The translations under genes and the position numbers were made by a program. The notes under the pieces are model-generated. The model did no database searches. It worked only from the letters and a program-made list of their open reading frames with translations, and was not told where the DNA came from. A stretch of DNA of 64,000 bases, taken from Rhipicephalus microplus (lineage: Eukaryota > Arthropoda > Arachnida > Ixodida > Ixodidae). The stretch spans positions 236,705,088-236,769,087 of the forward strand of contig NC_134700.1 of the NCBI RefSeq assembly GCF_043290135.1. The letters are read 5' to 3'. Shown piece by piece: positions 45,290-57,809 of the stretch. How positions within the stretch are numbered: the first letter of the stretch is position 1; each line of letters begins with the position of its first letter.

Positions 45290-45290
<1 letters not shown>
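45227..45290. repeat. 32-bp tandem duplication
   Basis: TACATCAACACAAGGG followed by A/G TATAAGCACTTCTGG occurs twice in a row with two or three differences, immediately before the tetranucleotide array. Confidence 0.85.
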
Positions 45291-45291
<1 letters not shown>

Positions 45292-45383
<92 letters not shown>

Positions 45384-45529
45384 CCTATCTACCTACCTAC
45401 CTACCTACCTACCTACCTACCTACCTACCTACCTACCTACCTACCTACCTACCTACCTACCTACCTACCTACCTACCTACCTACCTACCTACCTACCTAC
45501 CTACCTACCTACCTACCTACCTACCTACC

Positions 45530-45581
<52 letters not shown>

Positions 45582-45588
45582 CGTCCGC
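45292..45588. repeat. Compound tetranucleotide microsatellite, about 297 bp
   Basis: Three successive blocks: (TCTA)n to about 45384, (CTAC)n to about 45530, and (TGTC)n to about 45578, ending in CCGT units. Transition units (ACCT among ATCT) occur at the first border. Confidence 0.95.
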
Positions 45589-47914
45589 CTACGTCTGCGT
45601 GCTCTAATGATCACCCCCTCAACTTCTAGTACACCAAAATTAGTACGGGAGGGTAAGATGGTTCGTCAAATACGACTCGCTGGTCTTGACATTAATGTAA
45701 AATCTCGTCGCGTACGTCGTCAAACACTTTCCAAAAAGCAGTGAGACATACCCGGGGCAGGTATGTGCCACTGGTATGCGGGTATGTGTCCCACGTGATA
45801 GACATTTTATATATCAACAAACCACGATGCGATTTCATTCGACAAAGCTGAATATATGTATGTTTGTGCATCCCCCTCCGCTCCCCTTCCACGCAAACGT
45901 GGTTTTTACCAGAAGTTTTCACCGTAGTAAACTGACCCGTTCGCGTTCTATATCGCTTGAACTACTTGACGTACCTTGCGAAGCCCTGGACACCACCTGG
46001 TCATCAGTTAAGTAAAATGCTGCTGGTGCATGTGGTTCGTCTCAAGAGGTTTCATACCACTATAGTGGGACTCACCCAGCGGGCTTCGTCTGTGAAGCGG
46101 AATTGCTATGGTATGAGCCGGGCTGTTGTATGTGCCCGGCATGAAGAGAGGAAGAGGAGTTTATCGAGTGCAGCCTGAGAATTCCCCACTAATAAGAAGG
46201 CCAACAACTGATGTCCGCCTCTGATTGCCAAACCTTATTCTCTTCCTGCAAATAGACATTCAACCTCGACTCAACCATTACACAATATTTCTTCTCATTC
46301 GCCATCATTTGTTGGACGGTTTGAAGTATTAAGAGAAAATCGTTACCTTCATGTATATTGTTCATAAATAGCATGCCCGAATCAAAAACAAGCGATTTTT
46401 CAAATGTCACCTAATTCTTCTTCTAGGTTGTATACATCGTCGTTGATAGGAACATCGCGTTAATTCGCTGTCTGTGGCGTTCTCTTGCTTACAAAGTTCG
46501 ACAAAAGCTTCGTGCTTTCACTAACTGACACGGTGATAGAACTTAAGTCACTAGAAAACATGATGCTAAGGAAACCGAAGCTACTCCCTCTCAAGCGACC
46601 CGAGATAGCTTTCCCGTACATCCACACATCAAAGAACGAGTCGCATGGCGCTCGTCAGGAACAGGGAGGTGCGCGGAAAGGGCACCGTTTAAACGCTGAC
46701 CATCAATACAATTGGCTTTTACGCGTCGTTGATTTATACTTCCCTTCGTTTCTTCTCGTGGTCCTCTAGAATACGTGCCTCTTTTACTTTTTGCTCACCG
46801 GGTAATACTGAAGTTCACGGCGCCCTCAGGGGGCTCGTGTGCGAATATTGAAAGCAATTTAGCCAGTGATCGCATCGTGCTCTCGCTAGCACCTCCTAAA
46901 AACTACAGAAAGAGACGTTTCACGGCTAACGCGTTCTCAGTTTCCCGGTTCTACTCCCCGTCCTGACCAACGGATAGTAAGGAAGATATATAGCCTAGGC
47001 TGGCCGTACTGAATGTGCTTGATGGCTCACGATGGGTTGTTGACTTCGTAAACAGCGAGCTAACTTTAATGTACGCTATCTACGCGCACGTTTTGTAGTT
47101 GCTTCCCTGAGAAGGTTACATGACATAACAACGTCAAATGCTTCATTTTAAATGATAGCTGTGGGGCTTGCGTAGTTCCTAATTTTTAGTATTGAGGGAA
47201 CAACAATTGCATAATAAAGCTTGTTAATATGTGATAACAAGCTGTAATTTGATGCTACTTCGCGTATGGCGTTATATTTTTCTATTGCACGACTTGAGAA
47301 GTAGTGCTGGAGAACGATATATAGAGTGTTGATTATGGCTGAAGTGTTTTTTCACCCCCAGTAATATACACCAATTCCGCAATATTTAGCTCGGTCAGAG
47401 GAATTAAAAGAGTTCTTTTTTATAAATTTATAGAATAATATACGACATTTTCATACAAATTCTAGGCAGTCCACGTAAACTCCGTATGTTTTTAAATGAA
47501 TCAATTCAGTGATTTAAGATTTCCGATGATCTGCAATTCACCCATTCTCGAGACGCAGAGAAAACAAGATTTTCACCAAGTTGTACATGTTTACTCGGTG
47601 CGTACACATCTTGTTACTTCAGTAAATAGTGAGCTAATAAAAGTGACAATCACTTTGGGTTACACTTTTCGACTTTAAAAAGTTGGAAATGATTTTTCAA
47701 TCTATTTTTTTCGAATTACTTCTGCCATTGAGTAGTGAGATCCGCCTTATAGCGCCCGTGAGGTTTTGAAATGAAAAAAAAAAAGCACTGAACAAGTGCT
47801 GCATATTTTGTAATCATCTCAGCGTTTTTAGAGTTAGTGTTGTAAGCTGACGTATCAGATCAAAATTTGACAGCACCGAGCAATGTTTCTTTACTTTCCA
47901 AATATGAGCTTCTT
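45589..47914. other. No gene recognised
   Basis: 2.3 kb of AT-rich DNA. An inverted pair ACATACCCG / CGGGTATGT lies near 45748-45790. No gene motif. Confidence 0.4.
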
Positions 47915-47990
47915 CACTTCACTTGACTTCACTTTATTACCTTAAAGACCCGGTGAGGGGGTATTACATAAGGGGTGGGTTAACAAACGG
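47915..47990 (-). mobile_element. LINE 3' end with poly(A) signal and GAAGT tail
   Basis: On the minus strand: CCACCCCTTATGTAATACCC, then GGGTCTTTAAGGTAATAAAGTG and a short AAGTGAAGTGAAG repeat. This resembles LINE 3' ends (AATAAA plus simple-repeat tail) and the NPP/CR1-type tail style, but family and upstream extent are uncertain. Confidence 0.5.
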
Positions 47991-50900
47991 AGGTTACAGA
48001 GAGTGATCTTCTCACAAACAATATGTATTTATGTTATGCGCAAACGTTGATGAACACGTGATGGCTGCAATGTCACGGGAAAGGCCATTTCAGTCCACTT
48101 CTGTGCGACTTTGCAGCATTTAATAACAACTGCGCCTTGGGGAGCCAATAAGCTTCAGAACTTGCTCAAGAGTCAAGCAGAGGGAAGCCGCTTTAAACTT
48201 ATCCCTGCCTTGAAAGTGAGAGGGCACTGCAAAAGCAGCAACATATTTTTGGGAGAACTTGACTGCGCCTTAGCGTCTGCGAAATTGCCAAACGACTTCT
48301 TGCAGCACTGACTCAAGTTTTACGTTAGCATTTCTACGTTACCTTCGCATGTCTCTACACGACGCAAATTGGCGAGAATTCTCAATGCATAGCTTTTGTC
48401 AACGGCAACATACCTTTCGTCGCTCCAATGAATGACTTCGCACGCTCGCATGACTCTGAAATTGTTGAAAATTAGGAGACTTCAGTACAACAGTACAATT
48501 CTTGTCTGTGGTTAAAAATGGCAAAAGTCAGTGCCCGACTTGCCTTAATACTTCAAAGAAAATGAACACGCTAGACTTTGTAAGTTTGGATTTTTGTGAG
48601 CAGCCTTCATCAGACCAAATACGACTTTTTATTTTCATGAAAACTCAATTAAGGACTTTATTCGCACACGAGATTTGCTTAAGCCACTTTGAAGAGAATA
48701 CCGCAAAATATAATTCAACATATAAATGAATATAACCTTACCATTTCATATGTATATTACTGTTTGAACGCGTTACGTAATACTAATGATACAGGTATTT
48801 TAATACGAAATAAGGACGCATTAGTGCCAAAATAAGGCACCGGCTGTGCCTCAACTCATGAATGGAAACATATACGCGGTTCCCATTTACATACGAAACA
48901 GCGTTTTCTTTCTAACACTAACGCTCACTTTACTTACGAACCTAACCTAAGGAAATCAACATGACATATAGCCTTCACCTTGCATTTGTTATGCTGCGCT
49001 TAAAAACTATCACTTTGCGTTATTATAATTTCACACATTACTGTTTTCGTGTGTTCTTGTGTTTCCTCTGCCCGAAGCTCTTGGTTCTGCGTTTGAGAAG
49101 GTCGTGCGCAAGCGCAGAATGTGACAGTCACGCAGGAATTCGTTGCTCAAGATATTTTCATTTACATAACTCCACAATTTTATGCGCTGCATGAATGTTT
49201 TGCGGTTTTGCTTGTAGTGCTTGGGGCGTTTCGTAAATATCGTGTTAGAGGAGGAAAGTGTTTGTTACAAACGCCAAGAACGTATTAATTACAGCTAAGT
49301 AAAGGTGTAATCAACTTCACGTGATTTCAGTTTGTCCAGTTTGAGAAACACCTAAAGACAACAAAAGAGGTAGCATAGAGTACATACGTATTTGACCGTT
49401 CCCTTCCCAACGTTTTTGCAATGCGTGTCCGTTTCTGTGCATCGTTGACAAAAATGTAGGGAGCCTATTTCTGATGCTCTACGGCCTACTTCTTGTTTGT
49501 CGAAGAAGCATACAGCTCTGCGCGTAGCTTCTCTCGTGTTTTTTTTTTTTGCGCCATAAACTACGTTAAGCACTGAGTCTAGGCGTAACCTCTATGCGTA
49601 GACGAACGAGCAAAGCTCGATGTGAGATTAAGCTACACAAAAGGCCTCTCTATGGACCGCAACAAAGTGATGGCTTACACTCGAGGGCACTCATGAAGGA
49701 GAAAGAGTGGTTTTTTGAGGAACGCCTCCGCAGGGCTATGAATTATCGCGGTGCCACACACTCCAGCTATGAAACTACTGGAGCCGTGATGATTCATTGC
49801 GTATATAGAGTGTGGTGACTTATTACCTACCATAAATTGCAGCAGGAATATGAACAAAAAAAACACATGATATTTTGTGCGTATACTGTGATTCTCAATT
49901 GTGCCGACAAGGTTGAATACTTGGCACAGTTGAGTGTGGGATATAATGACGGCCTGTTAATGCTGTGTCAGTAGCCTATCACGGTGGAAGAAGTACACAG
50001 AGACCCCGGCAATGTGTCGGTGCTGTGTTTTTATGTATCCTCTTACTTTCAAACTATCGTTTGTAGCTATAAGGCCGGCTGAAAGACGGCATCGGCTATT
50101 CGCCTGCGTAAATCGACATGTATGCACCCCTTTTAAGCGGCAAAGGCGAAATCTGCCAACACGGTGCGCACACGAATACTTACCCAATAATATACTTCTT
50201 GCTTTCCTCCTTCCACTGATGAGCCGACAAATTGAGCTGGCATATTCATTACAGGATAAAGGCGCTCTTGCTTAAAGCGCCACTGTCACTGGAGCGACAG
50301 TGTCATCAATCGATTATTCTTATGGCATTTTTAATGTTGTTAACTCATGAATAATGCCTAGTTTTTATATATATCAGTTTTATCTTAAACCCGTTGACAT
50401 TTTTCTTCTTAAAAGAGTGAAGTCACATGCAGCTATTAAATATTTCTTGGACTCTATATAATCATACCTTAATCTACATAATTGGGGTGCATTTCTTCCG
50501 TTCAAGCTAGTCGTGATTCTCCTCGGTTGAAGATTGTGAATTTTTCTTTGTAATTGTGAAATAAATTGTGACATTTTTTGGTTGTTTTGAAGAGGGTTGC
50601 ATTATACCATTCTAGGCTTGCTCGGAAAACTGTTGCCTTGCTATTCGAAAACTATTCGAATGGTGTTTGGTTTGTGCTCGCATTTGAGTCGGCATCATCG
50701 CTATTCGATTCGCATTCACTTCAGACCACAAATTCACAATTCTACTGATTATCCCCTTGTAATTGTTGCCTTATGTTGTGGGCACTCAAGAGCACTAGAG
50801 CAGGAACGTGTAAGGTGCAGATACGTTCTTCTCTTGTACGAGAGTGCTTCCTGTCATTCGCACTGGTGGCTTCTAAATCTGGCGTGCGTGCCATAGCCTG

Positions 50901-51172
50901 CATCCTTTCTTGCCCGAGTGTCTCCGCACTCAAATAAGGCACATTAAATTCGGCACCAAAGCGTCGAATCGTTCGAGCGACTTACTCTCTGAATACGCTA
51001 GGATGCGTCACTTTGAGCTGTCGGCTGCAGAATGGAGCCATCTTATGTGAAATTTCCGGCCCTGTCAACGCGTCACCTTGGCAAGATAGTATGGGATTAT
51101 GGGTAAAAGACAGCGGAATTACAATGTTATAAGTTTAAATAAAAGTGAGTCATAATCTCCACTGAATTTTTG
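47991..51172. other. No gene recognised
   Basis: 3.2 kb without recognised genes. Near 50640-50710 there is a TATTCGAA-rich stretch (CTATTCGAAAACTATTCGAA and CTATTCGATTCG) typical of old low-complexity tick or insect repeats. Confidence 0.4.
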
Positions 51173-51264
51173 TGAGTGAGTGAGTGAATGAGTGCATATG
51201 AGATTGAGTGAGTTATTGGGTGAGTTATTGAGTGAGTGAGTGAGTGAGTGAGTGAGTGAGTGAG
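51173..51264. repeat. (GAGT)n microsatellite
   Basis: Imperfect in the first half, perfect GTGA units in the second half. Confidence 0.9.
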
Positions 51265-52139
51265 ATATAGTTAAGCTTCTCTTTTACTTAACTCTTCCTG
51301 GCACGCTGTTGCAGCTACTGCGGTAACTACCAGCTATACATACTTTGAGTGTTTCTAAAGGGCAAGCGTGCGTGACGAAATGTATTGCATATGTTGCATT
51401 TAGTGGAATCTTTTATTATAACTGGACCAAAGAAATCTTCGCGATAATATACACAGCTCCAAATGTTCAACCTAAGAAAAAGACAATTACAAGATATTTT
51501 TATCTGTCGAGATTCGATGACGCATAGATGCTGTACTTGAGCAAGGAATTGAGTCTGCCAGTAATTATTGCCACGTGCTGAGCGTGCTCGAAAAATTTTC
51601 AAAGTATGCAGTTGAACCCTCTAATCGTTGCATGCACATCTCATATTATTCTTAGGGGACACCCCCCCACATATACCAAGCTGATGGTACAATTAGTCAT
51701 GATATGATGCTCATATCCTGTAACGTGCCCCTATATATCCGTTGTCACATTGAATCAAAACTTTTGAAAGTATAGTCGTTGATTCATCAGTCACCGGTAC
51801 TTTTTTCGCGAACACGCCATCACGAGAAAGAGACTACCAGGATAGTGTTATCGTGCATCGTTGCGTAGATATATAAGGATAATGTTGTTCGATAAAATGG
51901 TAAATACAGGTATATATAGTCAAAATTCTTGGTGCGCAAGTTGTACGCTCACTGTGAACTTTGGGTTGTTGCAGTTGGCGCCACCTTTGCGTTTCTCCTT
52001 GACTCATTCGAAAGAGACACAGTGACAACGGCTGGCCTGAAAGGATTGTGACCATACGAAACAACAGACGTCTTCTCACTAACCCTTTATCGAAATCCTA
52101 CCATACATCCCCGCGAGAGATAATCCCACATCACACTGC
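51265..52139. other. No gene recognised
   Basis: AT-rich; no motif recognised. Confidence 0.4.
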
Positions 52140-52232
52140 AAAAGAAAAAAAAGGAAGAAAAAAAGAAAGAAAGAAAGGAAGAAAGAAAGAAAGAAAGAAA
52201 GAAACAAACAAAGAAAGAAAGAAACAAAGAAG
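52140..52232. repeat. (GAAA)n purine tract
   Basis: Strand-biased GAAA/GGAA repeats interrupted by AACAAA units. Open frames of poly-Lys/Glu or poly-Phe/Ser across it are artefacts. Confidence 0.9.
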
Positions 52233-52600
52233 CTGCGAAAAAGAAAAGATTCTCTCCATCGGCACAAGGTCTAAGAACAAAATGTCCGCGACATATATCT
52301 GAGACAACAACCTAAGCGACGCCTCAATACGGATCTTTGCGAAGGAAGGCAGACGAGGCCCGCCACATCAGGATCGAAACGAGTACGACTACGGTCATTT
52401 GTAGTGGTTATTAGAATCATCCATGGCAGCCATGTCGGTGAACTGCGCGCCTGTCTGTTAAGGTTGAGTGGTGTGTCAAATGGCTGTGTCTGAGCACGAA
52501 GACGTTCAGAAGCAAAAAATATCAAAGGTCATCATAAGGTTTCAAAGCACACTGCTACACTGAACACTGCTTACGGACACTACGTGTCCGTAACACAGTA

Positions 52601-52716
52601 CGCGAACCTACGCAGCTGTTCACTTTGTTTATGCTTCGGCTACTGATGGTGATTAAACATACACGTGAACCTACGCAACAATTAACTTTGTTTATGTTTC
52701 GGCTGCTGATCATGGT
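52601..52716. repeat. Diverged tandem duplication, about 60-bp period
   Basis: GAACCTACGCA...TTTGTTTATGCTTCGGCTACTGATGGT is followed by GAACCTACGCA...TTTGTTTATGTTTCGGCTGCTGATCATGGT. The second copy leads into the snap-back structure. A small hairpin (10-bp arms, 52571-52593) precedes the first. Confidence 0.8.
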
Positions 52717-52751
52717 CACATGATCAGCAGCCGAAACATCATGGTCACATG
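52694..52751. repeat. Hairpin with flanking 14-bp direct repeat
   Basis: Arms 52694-52714 and 52719-52739 (21 bp, perfect, 4-nt loop). The 14-mer ATCATGGTCACATG occurs at 52709-52722 and 52738-52751. The 15 nt between the repeats (52723-52737) are the reverse complement of the sequence just left of the first repeat. Confidence 0.9.
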
Positions 52752-52756
52752 AAAAC

Positions 52757-53745
52757 CTACTATAAGAGCAAGTGTTCCAGAAAGATGAATACTTGGACCA
52801 CTTTCATTCCTAATATTCATCGATGTTTTGCCACAAATATTAACACATGCACATTGTCTACTTTATGCCAATGACACCGCCATCTTCGTATCTGATAACA
52901 ATCCTGGCTCATTGCAGAATAAACGAATAGCTAGAGTTCATTCATGGTGTGTAAAAACAAGCTGATAACCCATCTAAAACAACATTTCTGCTATTGCATT
53001 CGTCAAAAAATCTGCTCATTCATCCTATTGTAGTTTCTTGAAATAATGATGTGATTTCAAGGTCGACGACGACAAAATTTCTCAGTGATATTCTAGATGA
53101 CAATCTGTAGTTCCACTATCATACACAATCACTTATTCAAAAAATCTCCGCCATTCACATCATTATAAAAACTCGCTATTTTTTATGTGGACATTTTCAT
53201 GTCTTTATACTAGGCGTGCATACATAGTCACCTCTATACTGCCTTTTAACCTGGGGTAATACATATTACACAAAGCTACATCATCTAGAAATCTTGCAGA
53301 AGCAGGCATTACGATTGGTTACAATTCAATATCATGCATCTCCCTCTGCTCCCATATTCCGTTGTGTAAATGTTCTACCTTTGCGCATGTTATTCCATCA
53401 TAAGGTGTCACTACTAATGTTTCGTCTTATTAATACTGATTTCAATATTCCATGTTTTACTCGCTCCAGCTTCATCAATGACAGTATTACAAGATTTTCA
53501 AACCGACCTAATCTACTCCTTCCTAAAATTAGAACAAATTATGGGGAATTTCTTCAAATACATTTCATCAATGCATATGTCAGAGCGCTTCGTAATGGGT
53601 AGACCACGGAGAAGGAAAGCTAAGGAGAGGAGAGCCCCTCGAAGTCCGAGCTGCAGAGCGAGAAGTGGGGCGGAAGCCATGTGCTTTCGCAGGGGGGTCG
53701 TAGGATCTCGTGGTCATTCCGTTGTCTCAAGCCATCTGCATAACC
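52757..53745 (+). pseudogene. LINE RT fragment (family B), plus-strand copy
   Basis: Begins abruptly with SVPER-stop-ILGPLSFLIFID, matching RT motif B (usually GVPQGSILGPLLF). Then THAHCLLYANDTAIF, where the catalytic YADD has become YAND (first Asp changed to Asn, codon 52870). After several frame changes the 102-codon frame 53294-53602 reads MQKQALRLVTIQYHASPSAP, VLPLRMLFHHKVSLLMFRLI and IRTNYGEFLQ, the C-terminal RT region of a CR1/Jockey-type LINE. The sequence to about 53745 (GGTAGACC... to GATCTCGTGGTCAT) is also present in inverted orientation at 59.03-59.2 kb, so it belongs to this element's 3' end. Confidence 0.75.
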
Positions 53746-54330
53746 AGTCAATAAGCGCGTTGTTGAGATCTGGTTGCAATTCGGAATGCGCATTTTTATG
53801 CAGCTGTTGCATTTCAATGATGGCCAAACGTGTTAGAAGCCTACAGTGAGCGTTGGTCTTCACGGTTGCGAGTTTAGTTCATATTGCTTGCGGCCGAAAG
53901 CGCTCCTTTTCGAAGCTCGCGACCACTTCTCCGAAAATTTTTGGCGCTGCAGCTCCAGCGTTTTCCTTCGGCACTGTGCTGTTGCGTGCCACAGCGATGG
54001 AAAGCTAAAACTCCAGACGAGAGTGGCAGTGCCTCTACGGCTCTTAACTTGAGGGGCGCCGGTAAGCCGTTTCTGTGTATAGCAGTTACAGCTATCGGGA
54101 AGCAGTACGTGGCCCCATGTGCTCACCGAAGCTTGCGGAGTCAAGAATTACAGACGCACCTGACACAAGAAGGCGATTTTTTGATTGAAATATCACATCC
54201 TGTTCACGTTTTGTGCGCGATCACCTCACCTAAGACCAAGTTTTTTTTTCGATATGGTCTCAGCCGGCCAACCTGCGCTGCTTCGAACGATACTCTTTCG
54301 AGTGTACATATGCATACGCCGAATTTCAGG

Positions 54331-54348
54331 GCCCGAGCCCGGCCCATG
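54331..54348 (+). repeat. GC-rich dispersed repeat, copy 1
   Basis: Shares an exact 18-mer with 55016-55033. Surrounding sequence is rich in CCCGGCCC/GGGCCC for about 120 bp. Confidence 0.6.
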
Positions 54349-55015
54349 CCCGCCACCTGCATCGAAGGCCCGCCCGAGGCTGACGAGGGCTGCGCAGCCA
54401 ACAAAAATAAAAGCTTGGGCCCGACCCTGTCCAACGGCGATGGCGTGACATTATGAAGGTTTGCTGAGGAGAGATTTTTTTCATTTATAGTGGAATTATT
54501 TAATATATTTTTCAATCTTTCAGTGTAAAATGATAATATTTCAGGGTTAAATATTAGAAAACGACCCCTGAGAGTCCCCATGAGGCAACGATTAAACGTT
54601 GTCGCGTGCACATAAGCTCTCCAATGATTCGGGTTTCCGTGAAGTGCAACGCTTCTGCGTCACATATTCGGCCCAACCAAAGTCCCGTTCGCTGCTCGCA
54701 CGGTAATGAAAAATACAGTATTCTTCAATCGGAAGCGCAGCAAGCTTGGAATAATTAGACTGTTCTTCCAGAAATTTAGTACTTCATATGTATGAATTGG
54801 TATTTTTCCGTGTGTAGCTTATTTTGTGTGACTTCACCTTTTTTCCTTGCGTTCAAAGATGCTAAAGAAAAGGAGACCGCATATAAAGGGGTAGGTTAGG
54901 GGGTGGTCGCGGAGAAGTCGCCACGTGGTGGAAAACAGTTCCGAAACAATGTCTACATCTTGGGTTTGGTTCAGGCTTTACGTCTGGCACGGTCTGCCCG
55001 ACCAGAAACAGTGTA

Positions 55016-55033
55016 GCCCGAGCCCGGCCCATG
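55016..55033 (+). repeat. GC-rich dispersed repeat, copy 2
   Basis: Second copy of the 18-mer, inside about 110 bp of GC-rich sequence (GGCCCGCCACGAGGGCCGGG). Confidence 0.6.
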
Positions 55034-55741
55034 TCGGCCCGCCACGAGGGCCGGGCGGGGATCGTGCTTTCGGTCTACCTAAAGCCCGTGCACACCTCCA
55101 CGTTCGGGCTCTGGGTGCCATCATATTTACGTAAATTATGTTATAAACAGCTTGCCGTCAATATTCTATAGAACGGAGGGTGCGTAATTCATTTGTATAT
55201 GTAATGCGGCGCTCTTGGAGCCAGGGATGACGCGTTAAGAGCTTTAAGTAGCGAACGCAACAACAATGGATTGTGTCGTGACAAAAATACAAGATTTCCT
55301 TAAAATAACTAAATGGACACTGGCGCTGCCATCATTCAGCGACAATGGGAAAATATGGGTATCACTTAGATTTACCTATTCCTCGTGCTTGCGGGTGGCG
55401 AACGCACTTGTCACTTCGTTTATTGATGTGTTTTGGTTTTGTTTTGAAGAAAAAACAAACTGTTCTACACTTCATGACCTGATTATAACAGTGTTAGGCT
55501 CAAAATATTAATGTGGTGAAGTGTAACGGCCGAACGTTTGCCGATTGTTGTTCCATGACAAAGGCGCTTTAGGCCACGCGAGTGCAGAACTAACGTAAAG
55601 TACGAAAACTAGGCAAATTCATGTCATACCCATAATTCTAATGATTGTTGAAAAGCTATGCATTCCAGTTCCCATAGACACTAGTGCCCGAGTTCCCTGT
55701 AGTATTTAGTTAGGCATCTCTTTGAAGGAAAATATATGGTT

Positions 55742-55836
55742 GATTGATTGATATGTGGGGTTTAACTTCCCGAAACCACCATATGATTATGAGAGACGCC
55801 GTTGTGGAGGGCTCCAGAAATTTCAACCACATGGGG
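55742..55836 (-). mobile_element. Ruka-type SINE 3' fragment
   Basis: Minus-strand 3' part of the SINE ending near ...AACCACATGGGGG. The tRNA head is missing. The flanks GAAAATATATGGTT and GAAATGCTATATGTT are only loosely similar, so the duplication is uncertain. Confidence 0.8.
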
Positions 55837-56807
55837 GAAATGCTATATGTTCGAAAAAGAATGAATGACTAAACTTTTTTAAGGGTTGGGCAGTTTTCTT
55901 AGGGTGAGGCGGAAAGAAGAGTGCAGTAGCCTCTGTCCCATCCCACTCTCCGTCAAAGAACAAAAAATATCACACGATAAGAGCTGTTCCATTCAAATGC
56001 ACAGAAGTTTTGCTTGAGAGTAGAGAAATAACAAAAAAAACATTTTCGTGCATGTATACGTGTTTCTTGCTTCATTAGGTATATCCATTACAGAAAACTT
56101 GCGAATGCAGGAAAATACAGTGCTGGGCTATCGTATACAGCGCAGTGCCCGCAAATGCCTGTTTCATAACACAATGTACTGGAGCAAAAAACATGTGTTA
56201 TTATATTTTGTACTGAAAACGGCATGCATATTTGTAACATATAGGAGACATGAAACAGCATGAAGTCTTTTCGAAACATAGACGAGATGGATATTACAGA
56301 AAAAGTCACCATCAGTATATAAGCCAAGGTACTTCACAACAGATGAATAATGTAATAGTCTGCAAGAGCAAGATGAACAATCAGAACAATGCGTTGTGCA
56401 ATATCACGGCAATGTTTTTGCGCCGTCCCATAAATGACCTACTTCGACAGAGTGCCACCGATGTATATCGAAGTTATACAGAGGCATCGCCATGGTGACC
56501 ATGGCTGCGTGATGAAAGTTCTTTGCATTTCATTTGCGAAGTAAGAGTGCATAAATCGAATACTACGCACAGTGCAACAAAGATCGACCGACAAGAAGTA
56601 CGTAAACATTGACGAACACTTTCCTCATCGCACGCGTGCGAAGAACATGCATAGATCCGTACAATGCATGTATTGATCACCAGTTGATGAATGACACTAA
56701 GAAATGTTTTTGAGAGTTAATCAATCATCCCCTGCTACCCAAACATACTGAAAAGCTACCGAACATTATTTATGCACTGCGTGGCATTAGCTTTCGAATC
56801 GAGTTCA
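55837..56807. other. No gene recognised
   Basis: AT-rich; short open frames without motifs. Confidence 0.4.
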
Positions 56808-57046
56808 ATTGGTTGGTATGTGAGGTTTGACGTCCTAAAACCGCCATATCATTATGAGAGGCGCCGTAGTGAAGGGCTCCGGAAATTTCGACCACCCGGG
56901 GTTTTTTAACGTGCACCCAAATCTGAGCCCATGGGCCTACAACATTTCTGCCTCCAACGAAAATGCAGCAGCCGCAGCGGGGATTCGATCCCGCGACCTG
57001 CGGGTCAGCAGGCGATTACCTTAGCCACTAGACCACAGCGGTGGGG
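56808..57046 (-). mobile_element. Ruka-type SINE, full length
   Basis: Minus-strand SINE with A box TGGTCTAGTGG and B box GGATCGAATCC. Perfect 13-bp duplication CGAATCGAGTTCA at 56795-56807 and 57047-57059. Its body is more diverged than that of the other copies, suggesting an older insertion. Confidence 0.9.
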
Positions 57047-57059
57047 CGAATCGAGTTCA

Positions 57060-57704
57060 GTTCAATTTCGTGCAAACAGACAATGCACCAGTGTGGCATT
57101 AAAAGGTATAAAACTAATATTTACATTATAAACTAGCCCACAAGACTAAACATCATCACAACAATATATCTGCAGTTTGGTAACTAATAAAAAAGTCACA
57201 GCTTCGCCACAAAGGCGAAGCGATGAACGCGATAGCAACAAATTGGAAGGCCACCCGCAGATCGGCAAGCAAATCGAAACATGCCCCGCGTTTCTCACTA
57301 ACAAATGACGCACGAAACGTACTCACAAGTACAGATGAACGCGAATAAGCGTCTGAGTTCTAACTTTGCTGTGTCTAAAAAGCGCGCCATTTTCACAAAC
57401 GGAGGCTGTGCAACGATTGCAGTGACCTTTGTGCGCTCCGTAAAAACAACAGAATCGTTCCAGTGCAAGCCCAACGCCAGCCAAGACGTATGATCCTTCC
57501 CACCGGGAAATAAGGGAGCGCGAGAGGTCATTCACTCTCCTCCTCTCCATGGGCCAAAGTACGCGTGAGAGATGAGAGCCACCACGGGCTTATTGCGCCA
57601 TCTTGCTGATAATGCTGACCCCCCCCCCCCCCCCGAGATGCCCGCCAACAGTAATAAGTGGTATAGATATAAATAGCTTGCCATTTGTACGTTGAAAAAA
57701 GTAC
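57060..57704. other. No gene recognised; poly(C) run
   Basis: No gene motif. A run of about 16 C residues lies at 57619-57634. Confidence 0.4.
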
Positions 57705-57775
57705 CCCTCGGTGGCTCAGTGGTTAACGACTCGCATTAATGGCGTGAAGGTCCCACCTGGATTTTTTTCTTTCTT
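57705..57775 (+). other. tRNA-like SINE head
   Basis: CGGTGGCTCAGTGGTTAACG carries a pol III A box; a degraded B-box-like GGTCCCACCTGG follows at the right distance, then a T-rich tail. Probably a fragment of a different tRNA-derived SINE family. Confidence 0.4.
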
Positions 57776-57809
57776 ATGTTTTATATTGCTACATGCATGT
57801 TGATATTTT

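Larger units (their letters stand above)
53746..55741. other. No gene recognised; GC-rich repeat pair
   Basis: A 190-codon plus-strand frame (53884-54456) has no motif and overlaps GC-rich repeat sequence. The 18-mer GCCCGAGCCCGGCCCATG occurs at 54331-54348 and 55016-55033 inside GGCCCGGGC-like blocks, indicating a dispersed GC-rich repeat. Confidence 0.45.

Noticed and set aside
45292..45588. CRISPR-like regular array.
   Set aside because: It is a contiguous tetranucleotide microsatellite without spacers, in a eukaryotic genome. No CRISPR array is present anywhere in the window.
53884..54456. 190-codon plus-strand frame as a candidate gene.
   Set aside because: No motif, and its right end overlaps a GC-rich dispersed repeat; the overlapping frames are also open because of base composition.
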